Source: Lewinellaceae bacterium (lineage in GTDB: Bacteria; Bacteroidota; Bacteroidia; Chitinophagales; Saprospiraceae). Taken from it: 64,000 bases of DNA. This document shows, one piece after another, positions 33,262-40,939 of the stretch; position 1 is the stretch's first letter, and every line of letters begins with the position of its first letter. A model generated the notes under the pieces. It saw only the letters and a program-made list of their open reading frames with translations, had not been told where the DNA came from and did not search any database. The position numbers and the translations under genes were made by a program. The stretch spans positions 124,001 through 188,000 of the forward strand of contig JACJYI010000008.1 of NCBI GenBank assembly GCA_020636225.1, read 5' to 3'.

Positions 33262-34461
33262 ATGGCCTTGCAGAAGATCACAGCTGACTGGATCGTTCCG
33301 GTGACCCAGCCACCAGTCCGTAACGGCGTGGTGATCCTGGATCCATCGGGGAGGATCCTCGACCTCAGTGATACCAGTGAGCATGACCCGGCTGGTTTGC
33401 AACGGTATTCCGGGATCATCGTTCCGGGACTGATCAATACTCATTGTCATCTCGAGCTGTCCCACATGCGAGGCGTAGCCCCCACGGGCACGGGCTTGCT
33501 GGAGTTCATCCGAACGGTGGTGACCAGTCGGGATACGGCATCAGCTGATGTCATCCAGCAAGCCATCAGCGATGCAGAGGATGAAATGCACGCCGAGGGG
33601 ATCGTGGCGGTGGGGGATATCGCGAACCGACCGGATACGATCCGGCAGAAAGACCGGGGGCGGTTGCGCTATTATACATTTGCCGAGTGTTTTGACTTTC
33701 TGCGGGATGAAGAGGCAGTAAGGGCACTGGCCGAGTTTCGACCAGCCTTTGACCACCTTCATCCCGTTGCTGGCGGTCAGAAAAGCCTGGTACCTCATGC
33801 GCCCTATTCGGTCAGTCCGACCCTGTTTCGTCTGCTGCGAGAAGTCATGTCCGGGCCCCGGGCCACCATCAGTATTCACAACCAGGAAACAGCCGGAGAG
33901 AATGAACTTTTCCAGCATGGTGGTGGGCCGATTCCTGCCTTTTATGATGGGATCCAGCGCCCATTGCAGGACTTTGTTCCCCTGGGTCAGACAGCCATCC
34001 ATTATGCCATGGCTCATCTGGATCCGGACCATCGGACCCTGTTTGTACACAACACCCAGACGACTCGTGAGGATATCCAGGCTGCCCGGGCGTGGAGTGA
34101 GCATATCTATTGGGCCACCTGCCCCAATGCCAACCTCTATATTGAGAACCGGCTTCCGGATTACAAGGCTTTTGTGGAATGCGACGCCACCATGACGATC
34201 GGCACCGACAGCCTGACCTCCAACTGGCAGCTGTCGGTATTGGAGGAAATGAAGACCATCCAGCGGCTGAACAGTTACCTCTCCACCGAAACCCTGGTCC
34301 GGTGGGCTACCTGGAATGGAGCCTGTGCATTGGGATTTGATCGCGAGCTTGGCAGCATCGAGAAAGGAAAAGCCCCGGGGCTTGTCCATATCGATGTCGA
34401 TCCGGAAGATTGGCGATTGACACCGTCTACGTCGGCTCGGTTGGTGGTATCACATCACTGA
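33262..34461 (+). CDS. Amidohydrolase-superfamily metal-dependent deaminase/hydrolase
   Basis: A 399-residue TIM-barrel amidohydrolase. The metal site is intact: LINTHCHLELSHM (HxH), the ISIHNQET histidine, LFVHNTQTT and IGTDSLTSN (catalytic Asp). The N-terminal beta-sandwich (residues 1-60) and C-terminal ARLVVS end complete the composite domain. Closest in layout to the cytosine-deaminase/aminodeoxyfutalosine-deaminase branch (Asn-rich NAN and TCPNANLYIENRLPDY loop). In Bacteroidota such proteins are often annotated as aminodeoxyfutalosine deaminase for the futalosine menaquinone route, but no mqn gene is here, so I leave the substrate open. Its 3' end overlaps the convergent GSCFA gene by 35 nt. 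Operonic with the DUF1015 gene. Confidence 0.8.
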   Translation: MALQKITADWIVPVTQPPVRNGVVILDPSGRILDLSDTSEHDPAGLQRYSGIIVPGLINTHCHLELSHMRGVAPTGTGLLEFIRTVVTSRDTASADVIQQAISDAEDEMHAEGIVAVGDIANRPDTIRQKDRGRLRYYTFAECFDFLRDEEAVRALAEFRPAFDHLHPVAGGQKSLVPHAPYSVSPTLFRLLREVMSGPRATISIHNQETAGENELFQHGGGPIPAFYDGIQRPLQDFVPLGQTAIHYAMAHLDPDHRTLFVHNTQTTREDIQAARAWSEHIYWATCPNANLYIENRLPDYKAFVECDATMTIGTDSLTSNWQLSVLEEMKTIQRLNSYLSTETLVRWATWNGACALGFDRELGSIEKGKAPGLVHIDVDPEDWRLTPSTSARLVVSHH

Positions 34462-35422
34462 ACAGCCAGGGGAAGGCCGGGTGTTCGTTTCGGAGCGTCT
34501 CGATCTTCTTCATGGTGGTATCCCTGAACGCCCTGGCTTGCGCTGTTTCCGGAAATCGAAGGCGATGGTTGAGATCCCGGTGGATGCTTCTGACCTGCTG
34601 GAGAAGTTCTTTTGCCGGCAGGGTCAGTATCGATTCAAGCCAGCGTTGATAGATGATGTCCACGGCCAGCGCGGAAGGATGAACCAGATCCCGATCATAG
34701 TAACGATAGTCTCGCAGTTCATCCATCAGGATCTCGAATGCCGGAAATGTCCAAACATTCAACGGCTCGAGGGTTTCTGCCAGCAAATGCAGCCGGGCTT
34801 TGCTCCGATTGTTCTGCTGCATGCCTCCATAGAGGTACCGGACAGGTGAAATGGTGACCATCATGTGCAGGGAAGGGAACCTGGCCTGCATGTTGGTGAT
34901 CAAAGGAACGTAACGGTCCGTCAAAGCCTTCAGTCCCATCTCTTCAACGGTCCATTCTGACGATGGCAGCTGATGACAGTTGGCGGCCCGTCGTCCGGTC
35001 GCGCGATGCTGAAAGGAACGCGTATTCGCGAATGTCAGGATCATCAACCGACACTGCGGCAGAGCGTCTCTGCAGCTTTGCAGGGACTGGTTGATGCGCT
35101 CCAGAACGGGACCTGCATCCCCTCCGGAGTACGTGCTGTGATGGTCCAGACTGTGGTACAGGTGCCCATCATGAACCAGGTCGTCCAGGGTATACCATTG
35201 ATCAGACATGATCCGGTCCAGCTGATCGGCCATAGCTGTTGGATCATATACGATCCCAAACGGGGAGGAGACGACCTGGAACTGATCAGCAATGAGGCGG
35301 GAACCGATGGACTGGCTGAAGCAACTGCCCATGTGGAAGATCCGGTGGCTGTAATCCAGAGGGAAAGGCCCTTTTTCTATCGGGACAATCGTACTGAGCG
35401 GGGGTGGTGGCCATTCTGACAT
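34427..35422 (-). CDS. GSCFA-domain protein
   Basis: A 331-residue protein of the GSCFA family, named for the motif that is seen here as RIFHMGSCFSQSIGSRLIAD; the following SSPFGIVYDPTAMADQL is also typical. Its distant fold relation is to SGNH/GDSL hydrolases, consistent with the GSCFS serine and the later LMILTFANTRSF and FLMVTISPVRYLYGGM-like strand (here HMMVTISPVRYLYGG) and LVHPSALAVDIIYQRWLES, carrying a candidate catalytic Asp/His. An acyl- or sugar-ester hydrolase on a polymer is possible; the family has no proven substrate. No signal peptide. The promoter box TATTTTTA ends 4 nt before the ATG. Overlaps the amidohydrolase gene tail-to-tail. Confidence 0.85.
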   Translation of the reverse strand: MSEWPPPPLSTIVPIEKGPFPLDYSHRIFHMGSCFSQSIGSRLIADQFQVVSSPFGIVYDPTAMADQLDRIMSDQWYTLDDLVHDGHLYHSLDHHSTYSGGDAGPVLERINQSLQSCRDALPQCRLMILTFANTRSFQHRATGRRAANCHQLPSSEWTVEEMGLKALTDRYVPLITNMQARFPSLHMMVTISPVRYLYGGMQQNNRSKARLHLLAETLEPLNVWTFPAFEILMDELRDYRYYDRDLVHPSALAVDIIYQRWLESILTLPAKELLQQVRSIHRDLNHRLRFPETAQARAFRDTTMKKIETLRNEHPAFPWLFSDVIPPTEPT

Positions 35423-35426
35423 TGGT

Positions 35427-35434
35427 TAAAAATA
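35427..35434 (-). promoter_or_regulatory. -7 promoter box (TATTTTTA) of the GSCFA gene
   Basis: TATTTTTA matches TAnnTTTG except at the last base and is followed by ACCA and the ATG at 35422, the same 4-nt spacing as at six other genes in the window. Confidence 0.4.
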
Positions 35435-35468
35435 GTATTTTCCGGTTCGAATATGGAGAACGCGTACC

Positions 35469-36797
35469 ATGAGCTGGTTTAGTGGGTGGCGACTGGGTAA
35501 GTCCCGCCCCTTGGATGCGAGGTTGTTGCGGTTGGGGAGATACTCAGATGCCTATAAGTCTTCCGAACAGCTGGCGGCTTGGGAAAGGAGTATGTCCTAT
35601 TTTGCCGAAGGGAACTACAGCCGGAGTTTTCTACATTTTCTGCAATACCTGCGCGATCCGGTGGAACAGAATATTCATTGGGTTGCCGACCAGAAGGGTA
35701 GGTTGAGCTTCGAGCTTCTTCAGGGCTCCCGCCGGATCAGCGGATCGCTGGGCCAGCCATATTGTGAAGCCATCACCACGATCGGTGTCTGTCGTTCCTG
35801 CAGCGAGTCGTTGCTTCGTGAGCTTCTGGAGGTGAATGACAAGCTGCAGTATTGTCGGTATGGCCTGCAACAGGATGGTCAGATCGTGCTACGCTGGAGC
35901 GCCACGGCAGCGGAATCAGATCCTTACCGATTGTTCTTCTCCCTGCGCGAGCTGGCTGTCCAGGCGGACAAGATCGATGACCTGCTGATCCAGCAGAACA
36001 AGGATGTACAACCCGTTTACGAGCCCCATATTCAGGAATATCCGGAGGGGGAGAACCAGATCCGCGTCAAATGGCTGCGGACGAAAGTCCATCAGTTGAT
36101 GTCCTGGTATGCGCAGGACCGTTCCCTGCATCAACGCTATCCGGGTGGGATGAACTATGCCATCCTGGCGTTCCTGTACAAGATCGAATTCCTCCTTTGC
36201 CCGCAAGGTCCCCTTCGCGAAGCAATCGAGCAGGCTCACAGGACATATTTCCAGGCTGGTTCGGGCAATATGCAGGAGCGTATGGAGCGACTGTTGGCCA
36301 TCATGGAATCGGCGGTGGCCCGACCAGATAAGGAATTGTACGGCGAATTCTATAAAGTCGTCACCACCTTTGGCCTGGTGCAACCAATCAGTTTTCACCG
36401 ACTGACCACGCAGATCGAAGGAGAACTTGCCCAGATCGATGCCTATGACCAGGCGGATACGAGGAGCTATGTTCCTCATATCAGCTCGTTTCTGATCGGA
36501 TACGGTTTGTTCAATTATGCGCTACCCGGTTTTATCAGGGACCTGTATGCACTCTATTATTATATGGAGGAAGAGAGCCTGCTGTTCAGCCTGGGTATGC
36601 CTCCCTTCCTGGAGGGCGAGACAAGGTACAGGGCAAAGGATAAACTGGTCCAGACGATTCGCGAATTACAGGCTACCTGGGCGGATCGAATCACGGTGGA
36701 GCACCTGTATCCGGAGCAGATCGATTTGTCTGATCCGGTTGCCCTGGCCAGAACCTACCTGAAGATGATCGTGACCATGAAAATTCGGGAGAACTGA
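35469..36797 (+). CDS. Conserved Bacteroidota protein of unknown function, YbjN/CesT-like region
   Basis: A 442-residue soluble protein with no signal peptide or clear membrane helix. The opening (residues 1-62) has RLGRYSDAYKSSEQLAAWER and an aromatic-rich SYFAEGNYSRSFLHFLQYLR helix pair resembling a TPR unit. Residues 63-200 form an alpha-beta region (KGRLSFELLQGSRRISG, EAITTIG, LLRELLEVNDKLQYCRYGLQ, QIVLRWS, DPYRLFFSLRELAVQADKID) that resembles YbjN/type-III-chaperone-like folds by pattern. The rest is helical: IEFLLCPQGPLREAIEQAH and SFLIGYGLFNYALPGFIRDL. From memory, this layout is conserved in many Bacteroidota, but I cannot name a function. The following zinc-ribbon protein is translationally coupled (TGATG), so the two likely act together. 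Confidence 0.6.
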   Translation: MSWFSGWRLGKSRPLDARLLRLGRYSDAYKSSEQLAAWERSMSYFAEGNYSRSFLHFLQYLRDPVEQNIHWVADQKGRLSFELLQGSRRISGSLGQPYCEAITTIGVCRSCSESLLRELLEVNDKLQYCRYGLQQDGQIVLRWSATAAESDPYRLFFSLRELAVQADKIDDLLIQQNKDVQPVYEPHIQEYPEGENQIRVKWLRTKVHQLMSWYAQDRSLHQRYPGGMNYAILAFLYKIEFLLCPQGPLREAIEQAHRTYFQAGSGNMQERMERLLAIMESAVARPDKELYGEFYKVVTTFGLVQPISFHRLTTQIEGELAQIDAYDQADTRSYVPHISSFLIGYGLFNYALPGFIRDLYALYYYMEEESLLFSLGMPPFLEGETRYRAKDKLVQTIRELQATWADRITVEHLYPEQIDLSDPVALARTYLKMIVTMKIREN

Positions 36798-37783
36798 TGG
36801 CAGCACCAGCACACCCCCTCCCGAAACCCCTGTTGGTCCACTCGATGGCCACTTCCGTGTGGGCGTGGCGATTGCACCGGCGGATCTATGTGTTTCCCAG
36901 TTCGATCATCAGCCATGATGTGGATCTGGTCATTGAAGATGCAGTTGGTCGACACCGCCTCGATCTCCTGATGTATGCCCCGGAAATAGGCATTGGCCTC
37001 GCCTGGTGTCGTGACGAAATCCAGCAGGAAATTGCCCCATTGGCACCTGCCGGGATCGAGCAGGGAAGCTGGATGCATCCAGCCTATCCGCCTGTCGGAA
37101 TGTGGTCCTTGATACAGGATTCCGGATCTGCAAATCCGTGCTGGACATGCACTGATCAGGGAGAATTGGTTGCCTTTTACCCGAACAGCCTGTCGAAAGG
37201 ACAGGGTGTCAGATTATCGGATTGGCTGACACCCGGTCTTTTTCAATCATGGGATCAGGAAGCCATGGCGCATATCTGGATGTGCATGCCGTGTGGCATT
37301 CTCGAGGCAACATCGGACAGAACCCGGATCTGTCCCGCTTGTTCGCGGAAAATGGAAGCTGGCCTAGAGGATCTTCCCCGATCGACCCCAACGGTCCGGA
37401 CACTGGAGGATGTCATCCATCGGATGGGCGTTGACCCGGTATTATGCCGGGTCGGTCCGATGTCCTGGATCCTGCGGTTGGGTAGTGCGGAAATGGTATT
37501 GCGATATGCCCCGGAGGAGGCCAGTCTTTGCGTCGATGTACATTTGGTCAGGATCGGCCCCGAAACGGACAGGAAAGGTTTGTACGAGTACCTGTTATAT
37601 GAGAATGTACGCCTTGATTCATATGGTTTCAGTATCCAGGATGACCTGGTGATGATCTCCATGTTGTTGCCGGATCGGGCTATTCAGGAGGTCGAAACCG
37701 CCGTCCTCTTGTCCGACCTTCTGAAGAAAAGTGATGAATATGACAACCACCTGGTCAGCGTTTTTCACGCTTTGTGGCTCTAA
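36797..37783 (+). CDS. Unknown protein with a four-cysteine zinc ribbon and a YbjN-like C-terminal region
   Basis: A 328-residue soluble protein. Residues 25-160 carry a region with RRIYVFPSSIISHDVDLVIE and an RHRLDLLMYAPEIG strand. Residues 163-182 hold a CMPC-x12-CPAC zinc ribbon (Cys163, 166, 179, 182), and an additional CWTC pair is at 115-118. Residues 200-328 show an alpha-beta pattern (MSWILRLGSAEMVLRYAPEE, SLCVDVHLVRIG, LYEYLLYENVRLDSYGFSIQ, DDLVMISMLLPDRAIQEVET) suggestive of YbjN/CesT-like chaperone folds, as in the previous gene. The ATG overlaps the upstream stop (TGATG). No function can be assigned; a nucleic-acid or protein adaptor is possible because of the ribbon. The next gene downstream is a PorP/SprF protein with its own promoter. 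Confidence 0.5.
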   Translation: MAAPAHPLPKPLLVHSMATSVWAWRLHRRIYVFPSSIISHDVDLVIEDAVGRHRLDLLMYAPEIGIGLAWCRDEIQQEIAPLAPAGIEQGSWMHPAYPPVGMWSLIQDSGSANPCWTCTDQGELVAFYPNSLSKGQGVRLSDWLTPGLFQSWDQEAMAHIWMCMPCGILEATSDRTRICPACSRKMEAGLEDLPRSTPTVRTLEDVIHRMGVDPVLCRVGPMSWILRLGSAEMVLRYAPEEASLCVDVHLVRIGPETDRKGLYEYLLYENVRLDSYGFSIQDDLVMISMLLPDRAIQEVETAVLLSDLLKKSDEYDNHLVSVFHALWL

Positions 37784-37833
37784 CTTTAACATGGATGCCT
37801 CACGAAAGGCAAGCACATAACGTTAAGATTTAT

Positions 37834-37841
37834 TAATATTG
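37834..37841 (+). promoter_or_regulatory. -7-like promoter box (TAATATTG) of the second PorP/SprF gene
   Basis: TAATATTG matches TAnnTTTG at seven of eight positions and lies 37 nt before the ATG at 37879, in the 95-nt AT-rich gap after the zinc-ribbon gene. Weak support only. Confidence 0.3.
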
Positions 37842-37878
37842 CTATTCATTGTCAGAAAGCAGCTCCAATCACGTGCGT

Positions 37879-38946
37879 ATGAACCTCTCTACACGAATTC
37901 TTCTTCTTGCAAAGACTCTTGTTCTGAGTGCCTGGATGATCGCTCCAACGTCGACGGTCCAGGCCCAGGATATCCATTTTTCTCAATTCTATATGGCGCC
38001 CCTGTTCCTCAATCCTGCGTTGACAGGTGTGATGAACTGTAACCATCGGGTGATCGCCAATTACCGTAACCAGTGGGCCAGCATCTTGCGGTCCAACGCG
38101 TACAATACCTACAATGTATCCTATGATCAGCGGATCCCCGTCGGTCGCTATGATTATCTGGGTGTTGGCGGGAACCTGTGGGGCGACCGTGCCGGTTCGG
38201 GCAATTTTGCCACGCTGAAGTTCCAGGGGTCCATCTCCTATGCCAAGCGGATGGCAGGTACCCGGACGTCCGGTCATTATCTGGTCGCCGGGGCAGATGT
38301 CGGTCTGGTTCAGCGGAGTCTGGACTTCAATGCCCTGCAATGGGGCACCCAACATGACGGCGATGGTGGCTGGGATCCCAATCGCCCGTCCTACGAAACA
38401 TTTGACCGCAGCAACTTCTTCTATCCGGACCTGTCTGCCGGTCTGCTCTGGTTCTCTGTTTTTGATGAGGACAACAACCTGTACTTCGGTGGGGCCTTCC
38501 ATCATATCAACCGGGCCAATGTGTCCTTCAACTCCGAAAAGCAGGAATTGATGTACAGCAAGTTCACCATCCATGCCGGTGGTGAATTCGCCCTCGGCCA
38601 CCGCTTCGGACTGGTACCTGGTGTTGTAGCCTTCCTTCAGGGACCATCCATGGAGGTCAACGCAGGGACCAGTTTCAAGTTCGATCTGGGGACCAACCGT
38701 CTCTATCAGGCCTTCATGTTTGGAACATGGGTACGTCTGGCCAACAAGCTGGATAGCGGTATCCTGATGGATGCCTTCATCCTGAGCACACGCTTTGATT
38801 ATGACCGTTTCGGCATTGGCTTCAGTTATGACCTGAACGTCTCTTCGTTGAGTAATGCCTCCAACAATCAAGGTGGCTTTGAATTGGCGGCTTTCTACAA
38901 GATCTGTGGCCCAGAGCGTCGCGGGGTCTACTGCCCGACCTTCTAG
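37879..38946 (+). CDS. PorP/SprF-family outer-membrane protein (second copy)
   Basis: A 355-residue protein with a signal peptide (MNLSTRILLLAKTLVLSAWM, cleavage after VQAQ near residue 31) and the diagnostic PorP/SprF opening of the mature protein DIHFSQFYMAPLFLNPALTG, then VMNCNHRVIANYRNQWASIL. The following strands (YLGVGGNLWGDRAGSGNFAT, ISYAKRM, YLVAGADVGLVQRSLDFNAL, FFYPDLSAGLLWFSVFDEDN, NLYFGGAFHHINRANVSFNS) are those of the classic family, more typical than the 10.9-kb copy. The Cys pairs near the C-terminal end (YKICGPERRGVYC) may form a disulfide. Such proteins bind the C-terminal domains of large T9SS surface adhesins, usually encoded next to them; no adhesin gene is adjacent here. 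A strong terminator follows. Confidence 0.9.
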   Translation: MNLSTRILLLAKTLVLSAWMIAPTSTVQAQDIHFSQFYMAPLFLNPALTGVMNCNHRVIANYRNQWASILRSNAYNTYNVSYDQRIPVGRYDYLGVGGNLWGDRAGSGNFATLKFQGSISYAKRMAGTRTSGHYLVAGADVGLVQRSLDFNALQWGTQHDGDGGWDPNRPSYETFDRSNFFYPDLSAGLLWFSVFDEDNNLYFGGAFHHINRANVSFNSEKQELMYSKFTIHAGGEFALGHRFGLVPGVVAFLQGPSMEVNAGTSFKFDLGTNRLYQAFMFGTWVRLANKLDSGILMDAFILSTRFDYDRFGIGFSYDLNVSSLSNASNNQGGFELAAFYKICGPERRGVYCPTF

Positions 38947-38977
38947 GACGTGCTGGATTCTATTGAATAGAAATATT

Positions 38978-38985
38978 TATATTTG
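38978..38985 (+). promoter_or_regulatory. -7 promoter box (TATATTTG) upstream of bactofilin, overlapping a terminator
   Basis: TATATTTG is a full TAnnTTTG match that ends 1 nt before the hairpin of the preceding gene's terminator. If used, transcription for bactofilin would start inside the terminator stem, giving a leader of about 60 nt. No -33 TTG at standard spacing. Confidence 0.4.
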
Positions 38986-38986
38986 T

Positions 38987-39019
38987 ATTGCCCCGGAACC
39001 TTTCCGGGGCAATTTTTTT
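38987..39019 (+). terminator. Intrinsic terminator after the second PorP/SprF gene
   Basis: ATTGCCCCGGAA (38987-38998), loop CCT, TTCCGGGGCAAT (39002-39013) form a perfect 12-bp stem followed by a run of T at 39013-39019. Strong rho-independent terminator 40 nt after the stop. Confidence 0.85.
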
Positions 39020-39052
39020 CTGTCTCCTTTCGTCAAGTTAAAAACAGCGGAC

Positions 39053-39499
39053 ATGTTTGGATCGAAAACAGATGACAAGAACAAGAAGGCGATGGCACAG
39101 ATCGCTTCCTCAGCTTCTGTGAACACCCTGGTCCAGGGAACCAAAGTGGTGGGCGACATAGAAGCAGACAATGATATCCGGATCGATGGCACCCTGGATG
39201 GTCACCTGAGATGTACTGCGAAAGTGATCATTGGTTCCACCGGAGCGATCAAAGGAGAGGTGTCTTGTGCGAATGCCATCATCGAAGGCCGGTTTGAAGG
39301 CAAGTTGCGGGTCAATGAGGTACTGAATGTCAAGGAGACCGCTCATGTCGTTGGCGATATCAAGACCGATAAACTGATCGTCCACTCGGGCGCTGTGTTC
39401 AATGTGACCTGCGCCATGGGTTCAGGAGAGAGTGCTCGAGTGAAGGCCGCCACCAGTTCAGAAGAAACCGCCAAAAAGGTCAATCCGGCGAATGCCTGA
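39053..39499 (+). CDS. Bactofilin-family cytoskeletal protein
   Basis: A 148-residue bactofilin (DUF583), a polymer-forming beta-helical protein that scaffolds envelope and shape proteins. The start at ATG 39053 gives MFGSKTDDKNKKAMAQIASS. The beta-helix of about residues 28-125 has regular units: TKVVGDIEADNDIRIDGTLD, GHLRCTAKVIIGSTGAIKGE, VSCANAIIEGRFEGKLRVNE, VLNVKETAHVVGDIKTDKLI, VHSGAVFNVTCAM. The frame is open upstream to 38855 but only through the terminator, so that extension is rejected. The stop overlaps the AtpZ-like gene by 8 nt, tying the cytoskeletal gene to ATP-synthase assembly factors. Family call is firm. Confidence 0.92.
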   Translation: MFGSKTDDKNKKAMAQIASSASVNTLVQGTKVVGDIEADNDIRIDGTLDGHLRCTAKVIIGSTGAIKGEVSCANAIIEGRFEGKLRVNEVLNVKETAHVVGDIKTDKLIVHSGAVFNVTCAMGSGESARVKAATSSEETAKKVNPANA

Positions 39500-39713
39500 C
39501 CCCACATCGGACAATCCGAAACGATCGGCGACGAAGAAATTCATGCAATTCAGTGGGATGGCCATGGAAATGGGCATTCTCATCTTTGTCGGGGCCTGGT
39601 TGGGCAAGCAGGTCGATCACTATTTTCACTTGCCAAAGCCTTATTTCCTGCTGACGGGCACCTTGTTGTTTACCCTGGCGGCCATTTACCGCGTCGTTCG
39701 TGATCTTCGTTGA
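39492..39713 (+). CDS. AtpZ-like F0F1 ATP synthase accessory membrane protein
   Basis: A 73-residue protein with two transmembrane helices (FSGMAMEMGILIFVGAWLGK at residues 20-39, and FLLTGTLLFTLAAIYRVV at 52-69), the typical AtpZ/AtpI family N-terminal part of bacterial ATP-synthase operons, believed to help assembly or magnesium/calcium transport. The upstream QFSGMAMEMGILIFVGAWLG with a following GKQVDHYF matches the family well. It overlaps bactofilin by 8 nt and is followed 1 nt later by the next membrane gene. No atpB, atpE or atpF follows; the next gene is fabI on the other strand. Confidence 0.8.
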   Translation: MPDPTSDNPKRSATKKFMQFSGMAMEMGILIFVGAWLGKQVDHYFHLPKPYFLLTGTLLFTLAAIYRVVRDLR

Positions 39714-39714
39714 T

Positions 39715-40098
39715 ATGCTACGGCCCTTTACACGATTTATTCAATTTAGTGCCTTCATGCTTGGCATTGCCATGGGGATCTGGTGGTTGGCACAACCCAG
39801 GCTGACCATCATGGAGGTCATTGTTCAGCTGCTTTTCTTCGCATTGCTCACTGGGGGTATCCTGTGGGCTGCTCACCGGGCGGTCCATCAGGCAAACGTC
39901 AATCTGTTCACGGCCCTGATCCTCGGTTCGGTCATGGGTAAACTGATCCTCAGCCTGATCTTCCTGTTCATCTATACCCGAACCCTTCTTCCGGATGGAA
40001 GGAGCTTTCTCGTGTTGTTTTTTACACTGTATCTGGGCTACACCGTCTATGAAGTCCGGGCGCTGGTCAGATTGTCCAGGACAACCTCACCAGGCTAG
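39715..40098 (+). CDS. Four-helix membrane protein, probable AtpI-like partner
   Basis: A 127-residue integral membrane protein starting at ATG 39715 (MLRPFTRFIQFSAFMLGIAM). Four hydrophobic segments are visible: FSAFMLGIAMGIWWLA, VIVQLLFFALLTGGILWAAH, LFTALILGSVMGKLILSLIF (then LFIYTR) and FLVLFFTLYLGYTVYEVRAL. This matches the position and size of the AtpI-like gene that usually follows AtpZ in Bacteroidota and precedes atpB. Sequence similarity to AtpI is by layout rather than a diagnostic motif, so the name is tentative. The 3' end overlaps fabI by 4 nt tail-to-tail. Confidence 0.6.
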   Translation: MLRPFTRFIQFSAFMLGIAMGIWWLAQPRLTIMEVIVQLLFFALLTGGILWAAHRAVHQANVNLFTALILGSVMGKLILSLIFLFIYTRTLLPDGRSFLVLFFTLYLGYTVYEVRALVRLSRTTSPG

Positions 40099-40904
40099 CC
40101 CAGCAGTGCCGGACTCATGCCCATGGAGGAAAATCCTCCATCGTGGTACAGGTTCTGCATGGTGACACTCCGGGTCAGATCGCTGAACATGGCAATGCAA
40201 TAGGCCGCACAGTCTTCCGCGGAGGCATTCCCCAAGGGGGACATTTTATCGGCATAGTCAAAAAACTCCTTGAAGCCCTTGACCCCGCTGCCGGCAGTGG
40301 TCATGGTGGGTGATTGGGAGATCGTATTGACCCGTACTTTCTTGAGAGTGCCGAAATGGTAGCCGAAACTCCGGGCAAAGGACTCCAGCAGGGCCTTGGA
40401 TTCCGCCATCTCATTGTAGTCGGGGAATACCCGTTGTGCCGCAATATAGGTCAGGGCAAGTATGGAACCATGGTCATTCATGGCCTCCTGCTTGTAGAGG
40501 GTCTGCATCAACTTATGAAAGGAGATCGCAGAAATGTCGAAGGTCTTCTGCATCCATTCATGATTCAGGTCCGTGTAGGGCTTCCCCTTTCGGACGTTGA
40601 GCGACATGCCTATGGAGTGCAGGATAAAATCCAGTGGACCTCCCAGCTCCTCAGTGGCCTTGGCAACCAGGTTTTCCAGGTCTTCCATGGATGTGGCATC
40701 TGCAGGGATCACGCTGGTCTGGCATTGTTCGGCCAGTTCATTGATCTTGCCAAACCGCATGGCCACCGGGGCGTTGGTCAGGACAAATCGCCCGCCTTCA
40801 GCGTACGCCCGTTCAGCGACCTTCCAGGCGATGGACTGCTCATCCAGGGCCCCGAATATGATTCCTTTTTTTCCAGCTAAGAGGTTGTTTGCCATGACAC
40901 TCAT
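40095..40904 (-). CDS. fabI: Enoyl-[acyl-carrier-protein] reductase FabI
   Basis: NADH-dependent reductase catalysing the last step of each type II fatty-acid elongation cycle. The start at ATG 40904 (MSVMANNLLAGKKGIIFGAL) gives about 269 residues; the second ATG at 40895 is possible. Short-chain dehydrogenase features are GAxDEQSIAWKVAERAYAEG-like GALDEQSIAWKVAE, LDFILHSIGMS, and the FabI catalytic pair in PDYNEMAESKALLES (Tyr-x6-Lys). QSPTMTTAGSGVKGFKEF carries the flexible loop that binds the cofactor and triclosan-type inhibitors. The long upstream frame (to 41048) lies in the symporter gene and is rejected. A near-consensus promoter box ends 13 nt before the ATG. acpP and fabF are 11 kb away on the same strand. 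Confidence 0.93.
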   Translation of the reverse strand: MSVMANNLLAGKKGIIFGALDEQSIAWKVAERAYAEGGRFVLTNAPVAMRFGKINELAEQCQTSVIPADATSMEDLENLVAKATEELGGPLDFILHSIGMSLNVRKGKPYTDLNHEWMQKTFDISAISFHKLMQTLYKQEAMNDHGSILALTYIAAQRVFPDYNEMAESKALLESFARSFGYHFGTLKKVRVNTISQSPTMTTAGSGVKGFKEFFDYADKMSPLGNASAEDCAAYCIAMFSDLTRSVTMQNLYHDGGFSSMGMSPALLG

Positions 40905-40917
40905 GATTGTTGTTGGG

Positions 40918-40925
40918 CGAAAATA
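40918..40925 (-). promoter_or_regulatory. -7-like promoter box (TATTTTCG) of fabI
   Basis: TATTTTCG matches TAnnTTTG at seven of eight positions, 13 nt before the fabI ATG, in the 35-nt gap after the symporter stop. Confidence 0.4.
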
Positions 40926-40939
40926 GGGAATAGATCGCG

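Noticed and set aside
37852..38871. 339-codon reverse ORF opposite the second PorP/SprF gene
   Set aside because: The forward frame has a signal peptide and PorP/SprF motifs; the reverse translation has none.
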